Assembly (NCBI GenBank): GCA_963575745.1
Contig: CAUYUJ010015941.1
Coordinates: 194,501 to 258,500 of the forward strand
From: Prorocentrum cordatum
Lineage: Eukaryota; Sar; Dinophyceae; Prorocentrales; Prorocentraceae
Length of the DNA: 64,000 bases
Reading direction: 5' to 3'
Below are positions 9,851 through 18,896 of the stretch, one piece after another (within the stretch, counting starts at the first letter, position 1; every line of letters begins with the position of its first letter). The translations under genes were made by a program, and so were the position numbers. A model generated the notes under the pieces. That model was given only the letters and a program-made list of their open reading frames with translations. It was not told the DNA's origin and made no database searches.

Positions 9851-11255
9851 GCATCGTTGAATCGATGTTTATATGTAGTCGTATCTGCATTGTACTCCCG
9901 AATCGTCGTCTGCATGATCGAGGGCTTCTGCCAGACGCTCTACGTAAGTGTGCTCGTCCATGGGGGGGCCATTTCTGTGCCATAGTCTTTGTAGGTGTAG
10001 CCTTCCGTTTTCCACATCGTGGTTTAGCATCGGCTGGCTTCTTCAATATATTGCTCCGCAGCGTAGCGTCTGTATGGTCTGAACCCATGTCCACCGATGT
10101 TGAAGCAGCACAATCCACCACTGTGTACCAAAACCTCCTTGACGTAATAATATAATCGATCTGTCTTGGAGCTTGCGTAGGGAGTTGTGAATATATGTAG
10201 GCAGTAGATGGGGGCGTTTCGAGAACATAGTGTTCGTAATGACGAGGTTGTGTGTTTGCCCATTGCTTCAACGATTGCCCTCTGGGGTCACCAGGGCCGT
10301 GCGCATGTTTTCCACGTGCCCGTCTGTTGTCCTCGTCGGTTGCAGGCCCAACTTGCGCATTGCAGTCTGCACCCATCACAATGTGTAGTCGGTCCCGTGT
10401 ACCTGCTTTGACTATCTTGGACAGCTCGTCATACACGTCCTGCACTGCTTGGTCGGGGTGTTTTCTGTGAGGGAAACACACTGCTACAAGCCTGACCCGT
10501 AGAGACTTGCATCGGAGGTCCAAGTATGCAATGCGTGCACCAACCGGCACAAAGTGTTTGATGTGGTGTGTCCACCGTGCATGTAACAAAATACCAACTC
10601 CATGTTTGTGTGATCCTCCACCTGAGCCAGCATATGTATGTCCCCATTCAACGGTGTAGAATTCATTGCCTGCCGGGCGCATCGTCTCGTTGAGGAGCAC
10701 GGCGTCCCAATCACAAGTCGACAATTCTCGCAACAGTTCTGAAAATCTGTCATCTGATGTTAGCCCGCGGATGTTCTTATGGATTACCACAAATGGTCTG
10801 TAGGTGTTCCCATCCGCCGCAGATCGTCGTATATGTGGTGGTCCGCTTCCATCGTCGGGCAGATCCTGTATCATGGGCGAAATCGTCGCAGCCACAGTTC
10901 CTGAGGGTGGTTCCTGAAAGGTGTTTGCGAAAATGGGTTTACCAGGCATGTCTCCATCCACCATTCTGTATTTTCCTCTCCCTCCCCCATGCCCTGAAGC
11001 AGGTGCTCTAGAAGGATACTGTACTGATAGTTGGGTGGACGGGGGGTCTGTTCCTTGAGGAGTCCCAAAACTGTTTGTATTATTGCTGTCCTGAGTTCGG
11101 ATTGTGTCCAGAGGAGAAGGCTTGGGTGAAACAGTAGCTGGTGAGACCAATGCCGGCGAAGCACTGCAAGTCGGATATCCCAAGTTGGTTCCTTCGCGTC
11201 CTTCCGCATCTGGTGAAACATGATTGTCCAAATTCGTCGGCACCACGTGTGCCAA
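9645..11255 (-). CDS. LINE-B APE-type endonuclease
   Basis: A 536-residue ORF. After about 150 residues of Pro/Ser-rich leader the APE domain starts with VVIHKNIRGL (Asn box), then AVLLNETMRP (metal-binding Glu), GVGILLHARWTHHI, IVMGADCNAQVG (Asp/Asn box), QIDYIITSRR and GSDHTDATL (the terminal Ser-Asp-His box). Every signature box of the LINE endonuclease is present and correctly ordered, so the domain looks intact. After about residue 440 the frame runs out of phase with the downstream RT, whose correct frame starts near 9850. The enzyme makes the first-strand nick for target-primed reverse transcription. Confidence 0.85.
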   Translation of the reverse strand: MAHVVPTNLDNHVSPDAEGREGTNLGYPTCSASPALVSPATVSPKPSPLDTIRTQDSNNTNSFGTPQGTDPPSTQLSVQYPSRAPASGHGGGRGKYRMVDGDMPGKPIFANTFQEPPSGTVAATISPMIQDLPDDGSGPPHIRRSAADGNTYRPFVVIHKNIRGLTSDDRFSELLRELSTCDWDAVLLNETMRPAGNEFYTVEWGHTYAGSGGGSHKHGVGILLHARWTHHIKHFVPVGARIAYLDLRCKSLRVRLVAVCFPHRKHPDQAVQDVYDELSKIVKAGTRDRLHIVMGADCNAQVGPATDEDNRRARGKHAHGPGDPRGQSLKQWANTQPRHYEHYVLETPPSTAYIYSQLPTQAPRQIDYIITSRRFWYTVVDCAASTSVDMGSDHTDATLRSNILKKPADAKPRCGKRKATPTKTMAQKWPPHGRAHLRRASGRSPRSCRRRFGSTMQIRLHINIDSTMHGISNIRCWKKDAYCTTAPSRHVGRFTAPAQTAAQRGHGLAAKAQPADPERNTQAMQNHQTQQDHNNS

Positions 11256-11429
11256 GAGAGTGCGATAGCATGAGTCGGAGTCGGATTTGGGATTGGTGCT
11301 TGGGTTGGGGTGGGAGTGGAAAGGAGGTTCGGAGATAAGATTGCAACCATCCGTCGTTGTAGTACGGGCCGTCTGAATAGTAGTACGCGGTCGTCGTCGT
11401 CGTCGTCACTGAAGGTCGCGTGCGGCCTT

Positions 11430-12442
11430 TCATTCGGTCATGAACTTCTCTACGTCATCCTTGACAGTGTCACCGGCGCCGTATGTGGTTAGATTGCCGC
11501 TTTTGTCCACCTTTGCAACAATGACCCCCTTGACCTTCACCACTTCCGTTTCCCAATAGATGCGTATAGTTTTCTGGTCTGTACCGTTTTCGATAAGTCG
11601 ATACTTGACCTGGCCGAGAGTCTTATCAATTAGCCTTTTCTCGATCGGGTCGTTGCTCTTGCACCAAAGCTTGTTGCCATTAGCCCATGTCGCTGGCCTG
11701 CCACGCCATTTTCGTAAAAATCCAATATTTCCGGCCATATTATTGATTGGACTATGCCGAGGTTGCCTGGGTCGCTATAGGTGAAGATGTCGCTGGTCTT
11801 GTCCATGGCGTTGAGCTCGCCAAGAATGCTGGTCAATTTCTGAACCACTTCGTCCCCAGGGATTTCCTCCTGCAGCCCCCCGAAAATAATTTGTAGTTTC
11901 TGGTCCGCATCCTCGTCGTCTTGATCTGATTGATGGGTATTAGTACTGTTGATCTTGTCCTGAATGTCCTTCTTCATGGCCTCCAGCTCCTGGCTCAAGA
12001 CATCCTTCGTGACGTAGTCCGTCGCTATCTCTGCACGTAAATTTTCAACGTCTGCTTCCATATCTTCCACTAGACCATGCGCATCTCGTGCAAGTTGTAG
12101 TGCTTGGTTCGCCTCCTTCCTGATATCATTGATTGAGATTTTGACTTCAGTGATGTCCGACGTGATCGTGTTCAGCTGAGAGTTCAAGCGTTTTTCGAAT
12201 GCCTTGAACCATTCGGGCTCGGCAGTCGTAACCAAGACTCCTCCTGTCGAACTCATGGCTGTGTCGTTTCCGCCCTCATGTTCTCCATCCCGCTTTTTCT
12301 TCTGCTTCTCTGGAGTCGAACCGGTGTGTCCACCGTGGCGTTTACCTTTATCTTTATCCGACATCCCTGCCCAGAGTGGTGCAACCAATGCGTGAGACAT
12401 TGTGAATGTAGTAGAGGTGAGCTGAAAGGGGAGGTTAGACAT
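11430..12442 (-). pseudogene. LINE-B ORF1p, coiled-coil protein with one frame change
   Basis: The N-terminal part (12442-11630) has a basic KGKRHGGHTG-type region and then about 130 residues of heptad-like sequence (EWFKAFEKRLNSQLNTITSD to ELEAMKKDIQDKI), a strong coiled coil. It is followed by LQIIFGGLQEEIPGDE, resembling an ORF1p RNA-binding domain start. The rest (KRLIDKTLGQVKYRLIENG, ending DDVEKFMTE) lies in another frame at 11738-11430. The natural protein would join them at about 11740. ORF1p of LINEs trimerises and binds the element RNA. Confidence 0.7.
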
Positions 12443-13200
12443 GGAATCAGGGGTGTGGAATCAGGAGTCAGGAATCAGGGGTCACCCTTGGCAGCTTGAG
12501 CCACATGTCAGGCGCGCGCGCACGGGATGAGGGGATGGGGAAGCCACCCCTGCCTCCTTCGCAAAATGGAGCGGCTCCAGCCCTGACGGTTGCGGAAAAC
12601 CAGGGGGGGAGAGGAGGTGCACGGCAGGGGGAATTGCCCCGTTAATGGGAAGACCCCCTAACAGAGTCATGCTGAACAGATGGCAGTACATTGATTGCGG
12701 TAGATCTGCAACATACCCAACAAAGTTCTGAAGGGGTCCCTGCACGCCTTTGCCCAGATCCCTCGCCACTGTTTTGATTTATTATCAGCAGCTTTCCCCG
12801 CCCCACAACCTGTGGGCTGGTCGCATCGAAACCACGGGGGCGGCTGTTTTGTTTTGTTCAGTCTGCGGGTCGTATTCTACGGGAAGATCCCAGCACCAAC
12901 TGTCAGCCTGTCATAACACCAAACGAGCTCAGCTCTGTATGCTGAAGAATTGCAGACTCTCCTATCCCAGCGGTGCGCGCTTCTCTCAGCCATGGCGCAT
13001 CAGGCTAGGCCAAACTTCCTTTAGTCTTTGCTGTGGCAACTGAATCGTCTCGTTCTCAGGTGTATTGCAGCCTTGAGATTTCAATCTCGATTTTGTTGCT
13101 GGAATAATTGCCCGCATTTGAAATTCTCTCACTACCTTTCAGCCTCACCAGGGGCAGGACGCTCCGATCTAGGATTGGCTCGCTCCTTGTACGGTGTATA
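12443..13200. other. LINE-B upstream region and spacer
   Basis: At 12440-12485 a short GGAATCAGGGG unit is repeated about three times. On the plus strand at 12750-13043 a 97-codon frame contains LFCSVCGSYSTGR, a CxxC motif like the Cys-rich tail of dinoflagellate LINE proteins; it may be a C-terminal fragment of another LINE. Nothing else was recognised. Confidence 0.35.
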
Positions 13201-13204
13201 TGTA

Positions 13205-13426
13205 TATGTATATGAGGAGGCGGAGGCGGGAGAAGGAGGAGGAGGAGAAAGAGAAGGAGGGAGGAGGTGAAAAAGGAGGAGTCAGAGGAGAAGGATGATG
13301 ATGATGCTGGTGATGGTGATGATGCTGATGATGATGAGGAGTAGGAGGAGGGGGAAGGAAGAGGAATGAGGAGGAGGAGGACGACGAGGAGGAGGAGCAG
13401 GAGGAGGAGGAGGAGGAGGGAGGATA

Positions 13427-13465
<39 letters not shown>

Positions 13466-13680
13466 GTGATGAGGAGGAGGAGGAGGAGGAGGAGGAGGAG
13501 GGGGAGGAGGAGTAGGAGGAGGATGGGGAGGAGAAGGAGGAGGAGGAGGGAGAGGAGGAGGAGGAGGAGGAGGAAGGATGAGAAGGCGGAAGAGGAGGAG
13601 GAAGAGGAGGAATAAGGTGGAGGGGAAGGAGGATAATGTGAGAAGGAAGGAGTAGGAGGAGGATAGCGAATGGAGGAGGA
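13205..13680. repeat. GGA and GAT compound array
   Basis: GGA units with a (GAT)n core at 13290-13345 and a nearly perfect (GAT)n at 13425-13470. Translations are only Glu/Gly/Met or Ser/Pro/His runs. Confidence 0.95.
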
Positions 13681-13995
13681 ACGTACGGCGAGGCTGCAAT
13701 GGCTGTCCTGTTAGTTCCAGCCACTTGGACCACAAATTGGCGTGGATATGGATGTATTTGTCCGCCCATGCAGGGTAGGGCGAGAGAAGGAAAGACCAGA
13801 CAATTCCCCCCCAGGTTGTTCTAACAGGGTGTCGACCCCCAGAACTTGCACGACACTGCCACTGCACAACCCTGCGCAAACCCTTGCACGATCCCCTTTG
13901 CCAACACGTGCGAGCTTTTACATAAAGTATAGGGGTACTGATATGGAAGTCAAGCTGGCAGAGCCGTTGCGCGGGTCAGGCGCGCCACGGGCTTA
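13681..13995. other. Spacer downstream of channel gene
   Basis: About 315 bp of non-repetitive sequence. No gene or motif was recognised. Confidence 0.4.
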
Positions 13996-14000
13996 ATGGA

Positions 14001-14160
14001 TCACAACGAGCCTAGATCTTTGGTCATGCTGCCTCGGACCCGGCGCAACTTCTCGATGCTCGGCTTGAGCAGGTCGTGCGTGTTGTCGGTCAGGCAGCGC
14101 TCGTGCTTCTCCTCACGAGCGACGAACGTATCCATATTCACGCCCACGCGGTCTGGACAA
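14001..14160 (-). CDS. Possible last exon of the channel gene
   Basis: A minus-strand frame downstream of the EF-hand exon reads DTFVAREEKHERCLTD and ends SIEKLRRVRGSMTKDLGSL before TGA. It is charged and helical, as expected for a cytosolic tail. No homology was recognised and the acceptor site is not defined, so linkage to the channel rests on position, strand and composition. Confidence 0.35.
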
Positions 14161-14519
14161 CGAGGCGCGATCCCATTGATACGCGATCCTAAGAAGACGG
14201 CAAATAATGCGATCAAGAAAATGATCAGTCGAGAAACCTGGGCCAGCTTCCCAGGAGGTTTCTTGAAACAAGCGTGGGCCAATTCCTGCTCTGTCAACGC
14301 TAGAGGGGCGAGCGTGCTCAAGAAATTGGGCCAGCTTTCCGATACGTTGGTTGAGAAGCACAGGCCCAGCTTCTCGGCAGGCTGTTTCTAAGCAGATGCT
14401 AGACTGTACGTTCTGCACGGGGCACCCGCGCAAAGGGCGCCCTGTACCCATGGGGTCGCGGCCGAGGAATCCAGACCGCGAGGCCGTGGATGCGCATATG
14501 TTTCGCGCACACAGTCTCC

Positions 14520-14916
14520 AGCGCTACAAGCATAGTGGCCATCTGATTGGTCATGTTCCTCAGGTCGTAGCTGATCTCGGCCATCTCCATGCTTGTAGCA
14601 TTACCCTTCAGCTTCTCACATCCCCGGAGGAAGTCGTCCAGCTTGATCGCCCCATCGTTGGAGGCATCTATGAGCTTGAACAAAGTGTATGCGTCGCGGA
14701 AGTCGATCTGGAGGGCCTGGAAATAGGCCTTCATGAGGTCGTCCGCTGCGATCAACTCCAGCTCGTCGATGGTGATAAGACCTGACCCGTCGTCGTCGAT
14801 GGCTCCGAAGAGCTGCTGCAGCTTCTCGGTGGCAGCTCGCCGATTGTCGATGATAGACTTGGCGATGAGGTCCGGGTTTCGCTGGGTCGTCTCCACGGCC
14901 GAACTGCAGAACACAC
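14520..14916 (-). CDS. Cation channel exon 4: post-S6 linker and EF-hand pair
   Basis: Begins VFCSSAVETTQRNPDLI, continuing directly from the S6 end NVVTG of exon 3. The first EF-hand loop reads DDDGSGLITIDE and the second DASNDGAIKLDD, both with the acidic positions and central Gly expected for calcium binding. They are separated by a helix (DLMKAYFQALQIDFRDAYTL). EF-hands after S6 are common in dinoflagellate single-domain channels and would give calcium-dependent gating. The upper border at 14916 follows CAG; the lower border is unclear (coding-like to about 14520, open to 14399). Confidence 0.75.
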
Positions 14917-15317
14917 CTGAGGGGGAACGATGGTGAAGGGGCCCCAGGACACACACACAAACAAATACACACAAGTAAACATATTCCCCATATTTTCCCG
15001 TGTTTTCTGGGTTTCTGTCTTCCCCCCCACTTCCCATATTTCCCCATATTTCCAGAGGAATCGACGATTAATTGTGTCTGTGTGTTTTTTTCCCCCTCCT
15101 GAGATAAGGGGGGACTGGCTCAGGGGGTGGGGGAACTTGCCTGGAATCGGCGACGCATGGCCAGTAGACCGGTGCCCGGCCCTCGGTGGCCACGCTCCTT
15201 GTCGTGGTGGGCCATCGGGCCCCGATCGGCGATGCCTGGGCGTTTTGGGGGGTCGATGCGGCCCCCCCTCCCCCCTGAGCCTGTGCTCGGGCGGGCCGGT
15301 TGGATACCCCCGATCTC
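14917..15317 (-). other. Channel intron 3, GA-AG type, containing repeat K
   Basis: On the minus strand the exon ends ACTG and the intron starts GAGATCGG and ends CCCTCAG. This joint restores the reading frame exactly (T-G-V-F-C). GA 5' splice sites are known from dinoflagellates. The intron is 401 nt and holds a copy of dispersed repeat K at 14935-15102. Confidence 0.65.
14935..15102. repeat. Repeat K, copy 1 (in channel intron 3)
   Basis: About 168 bp running from GAAGGGGCCCCAGGACACAC through CTTCCCCCCCACTTCCCAT to TGTGTCTGTGTG and CCTCCTGA. Four more copies lie at 26494, 38733, 58171 and 60378, all in the same orientation. The ends are loosely inverted (CAGGA...TCCTG with ACACACA/TGTGTGT). 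Confidence 0.85.
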
Positions 15318-15501
15318 CAGTGACAACGTTCAGGACGGCGAAGTACACGAAGGTGATGTACACAGTGAAGAGGCAGGTCGGTAGCATTGAGATGCGCTGC
15401 AGCGGGGCGGCGGGATCCCTCCAGCTGACGCCGCCGGATATGGACTGGAAAAGCGTGTACATGCTCACGTCCAGAGACCCCCACTCTCCCAGCAGAGCGT
15501 C
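15318..15501 (-). CDS. Cation channel exon 3: pore loop and S6
   Basis: Reads DALLGEWGSLDVSMYTLF, then QSISGGVSWRD (pore helix and selectivity region), then a hydrophobic S6 with FTVYITFVYFAVLNVVTG. The GGVSW motif occupies the place of the selectivity filter in single-domain four-fold cation channels. The protein would act as a tetramer in a membrane. The acceptor precedes 15501 (GAG or GAGAG); the donor at 15318 is GA. Ion selectivity cannot be told from this sequence alone. Confidence 0.75.
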
Positions 15502-15675
15502 CTCTCGAGGAAACGAAAAAACTGATTAGCGACGGATCCGGTGTCCGTGCGAAATCCGCAGTCTCGGTCGCCAAACCAGGCGGCACTGGCTCATTCTTAG
15601 GGGGGGGCGCTCCCTCATCCGTGGATCTGGCGCCAGCACGCCAGATCCATGGACCATGGGCTCCTAATACATGTC
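15502..15675 (-). other. Channel intron 2
   Basis: About 174 nt between the S5 and pore exons. The frame is kept if the donor is GA (15675) or a nearby GC; a canonical GT at GACAT/GTATTAGG would leave the wrong phase. Contains an imperfect palindrome around GATCTGGCG...CGCCAGATC at 15625-15650. Confidence 0.5.
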
Positions 15676-15950
15676 AGCGTGTGCCCCGTCCTCATCGTGC
15701 TGGACAAGGTTGCCCGTTTCCTCGATGAAGTCCAGCGCCTCCCCCGTGAACGCGAGGCCGAACACGTAGATGATCATCAGTATCAGTATCATGGCCCACA
15801 ACAGAGACTTCAACGTCGCCACGATCGAGTACACCAGCGTGCGGAGCGCCGAGATGAAACGGATTATGCGGTGCAAGCGGAAAGCGCGCGTGAGCCGGAC
15901 CAGGCGGGCCAGGCGCACGTTCCGGAGCACCGCGGCCCCGGGCAGCTCCT
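15676..15950 (-). CDS. Cation channel exon 2: S4 voltage sensor and S5
   Basis: Starts EELPGAAVLRNVRLARLVRL and continues TRAFRLHRIIRF: six arginines at every third position, the hallmark of an S4 voltage sensor. The S4-S5 linker (ALRTLVYSIVATLKSLLWA) and a hydrophobic S5 (MILILMIIYVFGLAFTG) follow, then an acidic turret (EETGNLVQHDEDGAH). The acceptor CCAAG/AGGAGCTG at 15951/15950 joins in phase with exon 1 to give VVVIEELPG. Confidence 0.85.
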
Positions 15951-16703
15951 CTTGGCTTGTGGAAGACGACCAATGGAGAGGAGGCATGCTGTCAACTAAT
16001 TTCCAAATGTCTACAACATGCTTAAAACATGTCCAAAGCATGCGAAAGCATGTTTGAAACCGATTGTCGTGGCATCCACCACTCTTGGCATAGCCCAAGC
16101 GGGCCCCGAGGAAAGCAGGGCCTGGATCCCTGGGCCTTCCCTAAGACAATCTTCGCGTCCCAGGCCGCTCTCTCGTGACAGTCCTGTGGACCGTAGAGGG
16201 CCCTGGGATGTCAAGAGCGGCGAAAAACATTTGATCGACGACGAGAAACGGGTCTTTCGCGAGATGGCAACGCGACCTTGCGCAGTGGCTTACGCGGCCG
16301 CCAGCGCGGCACGGTTACAATGGAAACGAGGATCTTGCGCGCGATCTCATGGGGGCAGCTTGCGCGCCAAAATCGGTGAAGACGAGCCCGTTGTCCCTCG
16401 TCGCTCATCTGGGCCCGTTTTGCTCAGGACCCGTTCGGCTCGCGGCGGCTCCTTGCTCTGGTCGGTCGTAAGGGCAACCGTGTCCACGCCAAGCTCGAGC
16501 AGCCCTGTTCGGGGGCGTGCAACCATGGATGACCGATCCATGGATTTGGCGCGCGGTCGCCACGTCCATGGATCGGAGGAGGTGCCCTCCCCAAAATGCG
16601 GCCAGTGCCGCCTCGTTCGGCGGCGGAAGTCTGCGATTTCCCATGGAAGCGGGACCCGTCGCTTATCCACGCCCCCTTGGATCCACGTTTGCGATCGCCC
16701 GAC
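15951..16703 (-). other. Channel intron 1, GT-AG type, containing repeat I
   Basis: 753 nt. On the minus strand the donor reads ATAG/GTCGGGCGATCG and the acceptor CCAAG. The TIR element I copy 1 (16511-16700) lies within 3 bp of the donor, so the 5' splice site almost coincides with the element end. Confidence 0.6.
16511..16700. mobile_element. TIR element family I, copy 1 (in channel intron 1)
   Basis: About 190 bp, starting GGGGGCGTGCAACCATGGAT and ending ATCCACGTTTGCGATCGCC, with inner palindromic GATCCATGG motifs. A second copy at 24770-24957 shares nearly the whole sequence. The ends are inverted relative to each other (GCAAACATGGAT-type). Confidence 0.8.
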
Positions 16704-17200
16704 CTATGACCACCACCAGCGTGTCCGTCCACGCCCAGAAGACGTCCCCCCTCAGGAAGAAGTCGGAGAGGCCGTGCCGGCACACGCGTGCCGTCAGCTC
16801 TGCCAGGAAGAGCACGGTGTACACGTGGCGCACGATCACGAAGCTGGCTGGGAGCCCTTCTCCCAAGTGGGTGCTCCTGTACTGGACCTCCACCCCACTC
16901 AAGAGCGCGTTGGTCCCGATCACGCATCCGAAGAAGATCTCGAACGAGGAGCTCATGGCGTTCGTGGGGCTCGAGAAGACCCCGTTCTGGCGCCAGGACT
17001 CCTTCGGACTCTGCTTGGCCCTCTGCGCCGCCGCGGCCTGGAAGACCCCGTCATGCTTGCTCTTCATGCTCCGCACGCTCGTCGAATTGGGCGTCGGCGA
17101 CCAGGAGTGCGTCTGCTTGGAGCTCTGGTGCGAGCTGCTGAAAGACGCGCCCCTTCCCTTGGACGCCTGTTGGGGCCACGTTTGGGGGGGGGGGACCAGC
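16704..17200 (-). CDS. Cation channel exon 1: N-terminal tail and S1-S3
   Basis: A Ser/Gln/Lys-rich cytosolic N terminus leads into S1 FEIFFGCVIGTNALLSG, an S2 region FVIVRHVYTVLFLAELTARV and the S2-S3 linker RHGLSDFFLRGDVFWAWTDT with S3 TLVVVI. The acidic and basic residues of S2/S3 (E in LAELTAR, D in AWTD) fit voltage-sensor countercharges. The upper limit is uncertain: the frame stays open into TIR element F at 17207-17350, and no start codon is obvious before it. No promoter signal or SL acceptor was identified upstream. Confidence 0.7.
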
Positions 17201-17206
17201 TCAAGG

Positions 17207-17350
17207 TTAAGTCGGGCGTGTCGCCCTGCAGGCGGATTTTGGACGAACAAACAGATTCTAAACATATTAAAACATACTAGAAACATCGTCCCCATACTAT
17301 TTTTGCCTATTTTTGAATTTTCCTCCTGTAGGGGGACAGGCCCGATTTAA
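17207..17350. mobile_element. TIR element family F, copy 1
   Basis: 144 bp. Left end TTAAGTCGGGCGTGTCGCC; right end complements TTAAATCGGGCCTGTCCCC. TIRs are about 30 bp. Flanking 8-mers GCTCAAGG (17199) and GCTTCAGG (17351) agree at 6 of 8, a decayed target-site duplication. The interior contains ACATCGTCCCCATACTATTT, shared with the other copies. Confidence 0.85.
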
Positions 17351-17431
17351 GCTTCAGGAGGGAAGCATCGGTCTGCAATCGGCGACACACCGCCGATGGA
17401 TTTGAGCAGGGACCGACCGTCCCGGCATTCC

Positions 17432-17601
17432 TAGGCCTACCACGAAATGTCCTGAGAACCCAAGAATGTTCGGATAACAAAAACACGGTTCTTAGAGCAT
17501 AAGCCTGACGTGTCAAAACGAGACAGCCCCAGCCAGAAATGTTCTAAGAACATTTCGTGGAAACCGCAAAACGGTTCTTAGAACATCGTTTGGTAGGCCT
17601 A
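17432..17601. mobile_element. Single TIR element with possible TA duplication
   Basis: Ends are TAGGCCTACCACGAAATG and the inverse of TAGGCCTACCAAACGATG, with a further inverted CTRAGAACC. If TA is the target duplication (Tc1/mariner style), the element is 17434-17599. The interior also has a TTCTAAGAACATTTCG hairpin. Confidence 0.65.
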
Positions 17602-17603
17602 CA

Positions 17604-18118
17604 CGTCGTCAATTTCTAATCGTGCTCGTTTCACGTTGCGCTCGTTTCTATTTGTTCCTGGCCCCCCAGTGGCCCGGAAGAGGTCCAGGACAGCACAGCC
17701 CCGGAAAAGCCAAGGAGCTTTCGAATACTTGGGAGTGAGCAGTGTGTATAAGCACGCCAGGACGCTTCGCCGCTGCTTGATGGATGGGTGGTGGGCCCCC
17801 CGATGGCGAAACCGCACGCTTCCGGGCGGGGCGGCCCACCAGGCCACCTATCGCCGACGAGTGGGCGACTGGGGGGCGATGCATCCCCCCCCCCAGCGCC
17901 TACCCCCCTCGGGGGGAACCAAAGGGGGGGATATCAAAGGGTGGGATACACGTCGCTCATTTCTAATCGTGCTCATTTCTAAATGTGCTCGTTTCCAACT
18001 GTTCCTGGCCCCCTGGTGGCCAGGAAGAGGTCCAGGATAGCACACTTAGAAGCGAAAGGATCTTGGCCCCCCCCAGAGAATCAAGTAACTTTCGAATACT
18101 TAGAAATGAACAATGTGA
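17604..18118. repeat. Local duplication Q (two diverged copies)
   Basis: 17604-17740 and 17948-18118 share TTTCTAATCGTGCTCRTTTC, GTTCCTGGCCCCC, AGAGGTCCAGGA and CTTTCGAATACTT, spaced about 345 bp. The part between (17760-17945) is G/C-run rich. No gene was recognised. Confidence 0.75.
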
Positions 18119-18142
18119 ACCCTCCTCGGTGGGAACTAAAAA

Positions 18143-18278
18143 GGGAGGGATAGCAAAGGGTGTGGTAGAGAATCGGCTCACGCAGCTGATTTTCCAAGCG
18201 CCTAATGGGCTCGGCGGCGGGGCCGAAACCAGCTGCATGCAGCAGATTTCGCACCCCCCCTTTCCCTATCCCCCCCCC
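18143..18278. mobile_element. TIR element family R, copy 1
   Basis: Left end GGGAGGGATAGCAAAGGG; right end is the inverse of GGGGGGATAGGGAAAGGG. Interior GGCCGAAACCAGCTGCATGC is shared with copy 2 at 59751-59913. Confidence 0.7.
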
Positions 18279-18296
18279 AGCGCCTACCCCCCCGTG

Positions 18297-18427
18297 CTTG
18301 CCATCGCTCGGGCGTCCATTCCCCGTTCATTTTTTGGCTTCGAGCGTGCATTTTTTGGCTTCGATGATCCAGGATGCTCCTCGATGGTCCCCGCCGGAAG
18401 CAATGCACACGTCCGAGCGACGCCAAG
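18297..18427. mobile_element. TIR element family G, copy 1
   Basis: Left end CTTGCCATCGCTCGGGCGT; right end inverse reads CTTGGCGTCGCTCGGACGTG. The interior TGCTCCTCGATGGTCCCC is shared with copy 3 (61739). About 131 bp. Confidence 0.8.
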
Positions 18428-18487
18428 CTTCGCATTGACCCGGAGCCCAGCTGGTGATGGACGTGATCTTGCTGTTGACTCCGCGCT

Positions 18488-18680
18488 GGTCGGCGGGCCC
18501 GCCGGGAGACCGCGGGGGCAGGTCGGCGGACTCGTCTGGAGGCTGGGTCAGCCGCTCCGTGGTGAGCTTGCTGTCGGTCCCGCTCTGGTGGGCGAGGTGG
18601 GCGGGCCCGCTGGGGGGCCGCGGGGGCAGGTCGGCGGACTCGTCTGGAGGCTGGGCCGGCTGCTCCGTGGGCCTCACTGA
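18488..18680. repeat. 108-bp tandem duplication (36 codons)
   Basis: The segment around GGGGGCAGGTCGGCGGACTC recurs with a 108-bp spacing, so frame is kept. On the minus strand it reads QPPDESADLPPR twice, embedded in TEQPAQPPDESADLPPRPP. It may be an exon or spacer of a lost gene. Confidence 0.6.
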
Positions 18681-18784
18681 CTCCGTCCCCGTGGAGAGCT
18701 GCTTCACCAGAGGGAGGTCCTCGAGCCGCTGCACCCCTTCCCACGGTTGCACGGTTTCCCCCGGGGCCGAAGGCGACCCGAGGG

Positions 18785-18829
18785 GGAGTAGGAGTAGGAG
18801 TAGGAATAGGAGTAGGAGTAGGAGTAGGG

Positions 18830-18896
<67 letters not shown>

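Larger units (their letters stand above)
7669..12442 (-). mobile_element. LINE-B: non-LTR retrotransposon, ORF1 plus EN-RT
   Basis: Minus-strand element reading from 12442 down to about 7712. ORF1p with coiled coil (12442-11430) is followed by EN (11255-9900), RT (9850-8030) and a C-terminal extension ending at 7712. Just past the last stop, on the element strand, is a short CTC/CTT tract (7669-7700), as in LINEs that end in simple repeats. EN motifs are well kept, while the RT is spread over several frames. No target-site duplication or SL relic was found. Confidence 0.85.

Noticed and set aside
15615-15660. A further copy of family I at the GATCTGGCGCC palindrome
   Set aside because: Only the short GATCCATGG wording is shared; the rest does not align with family I.
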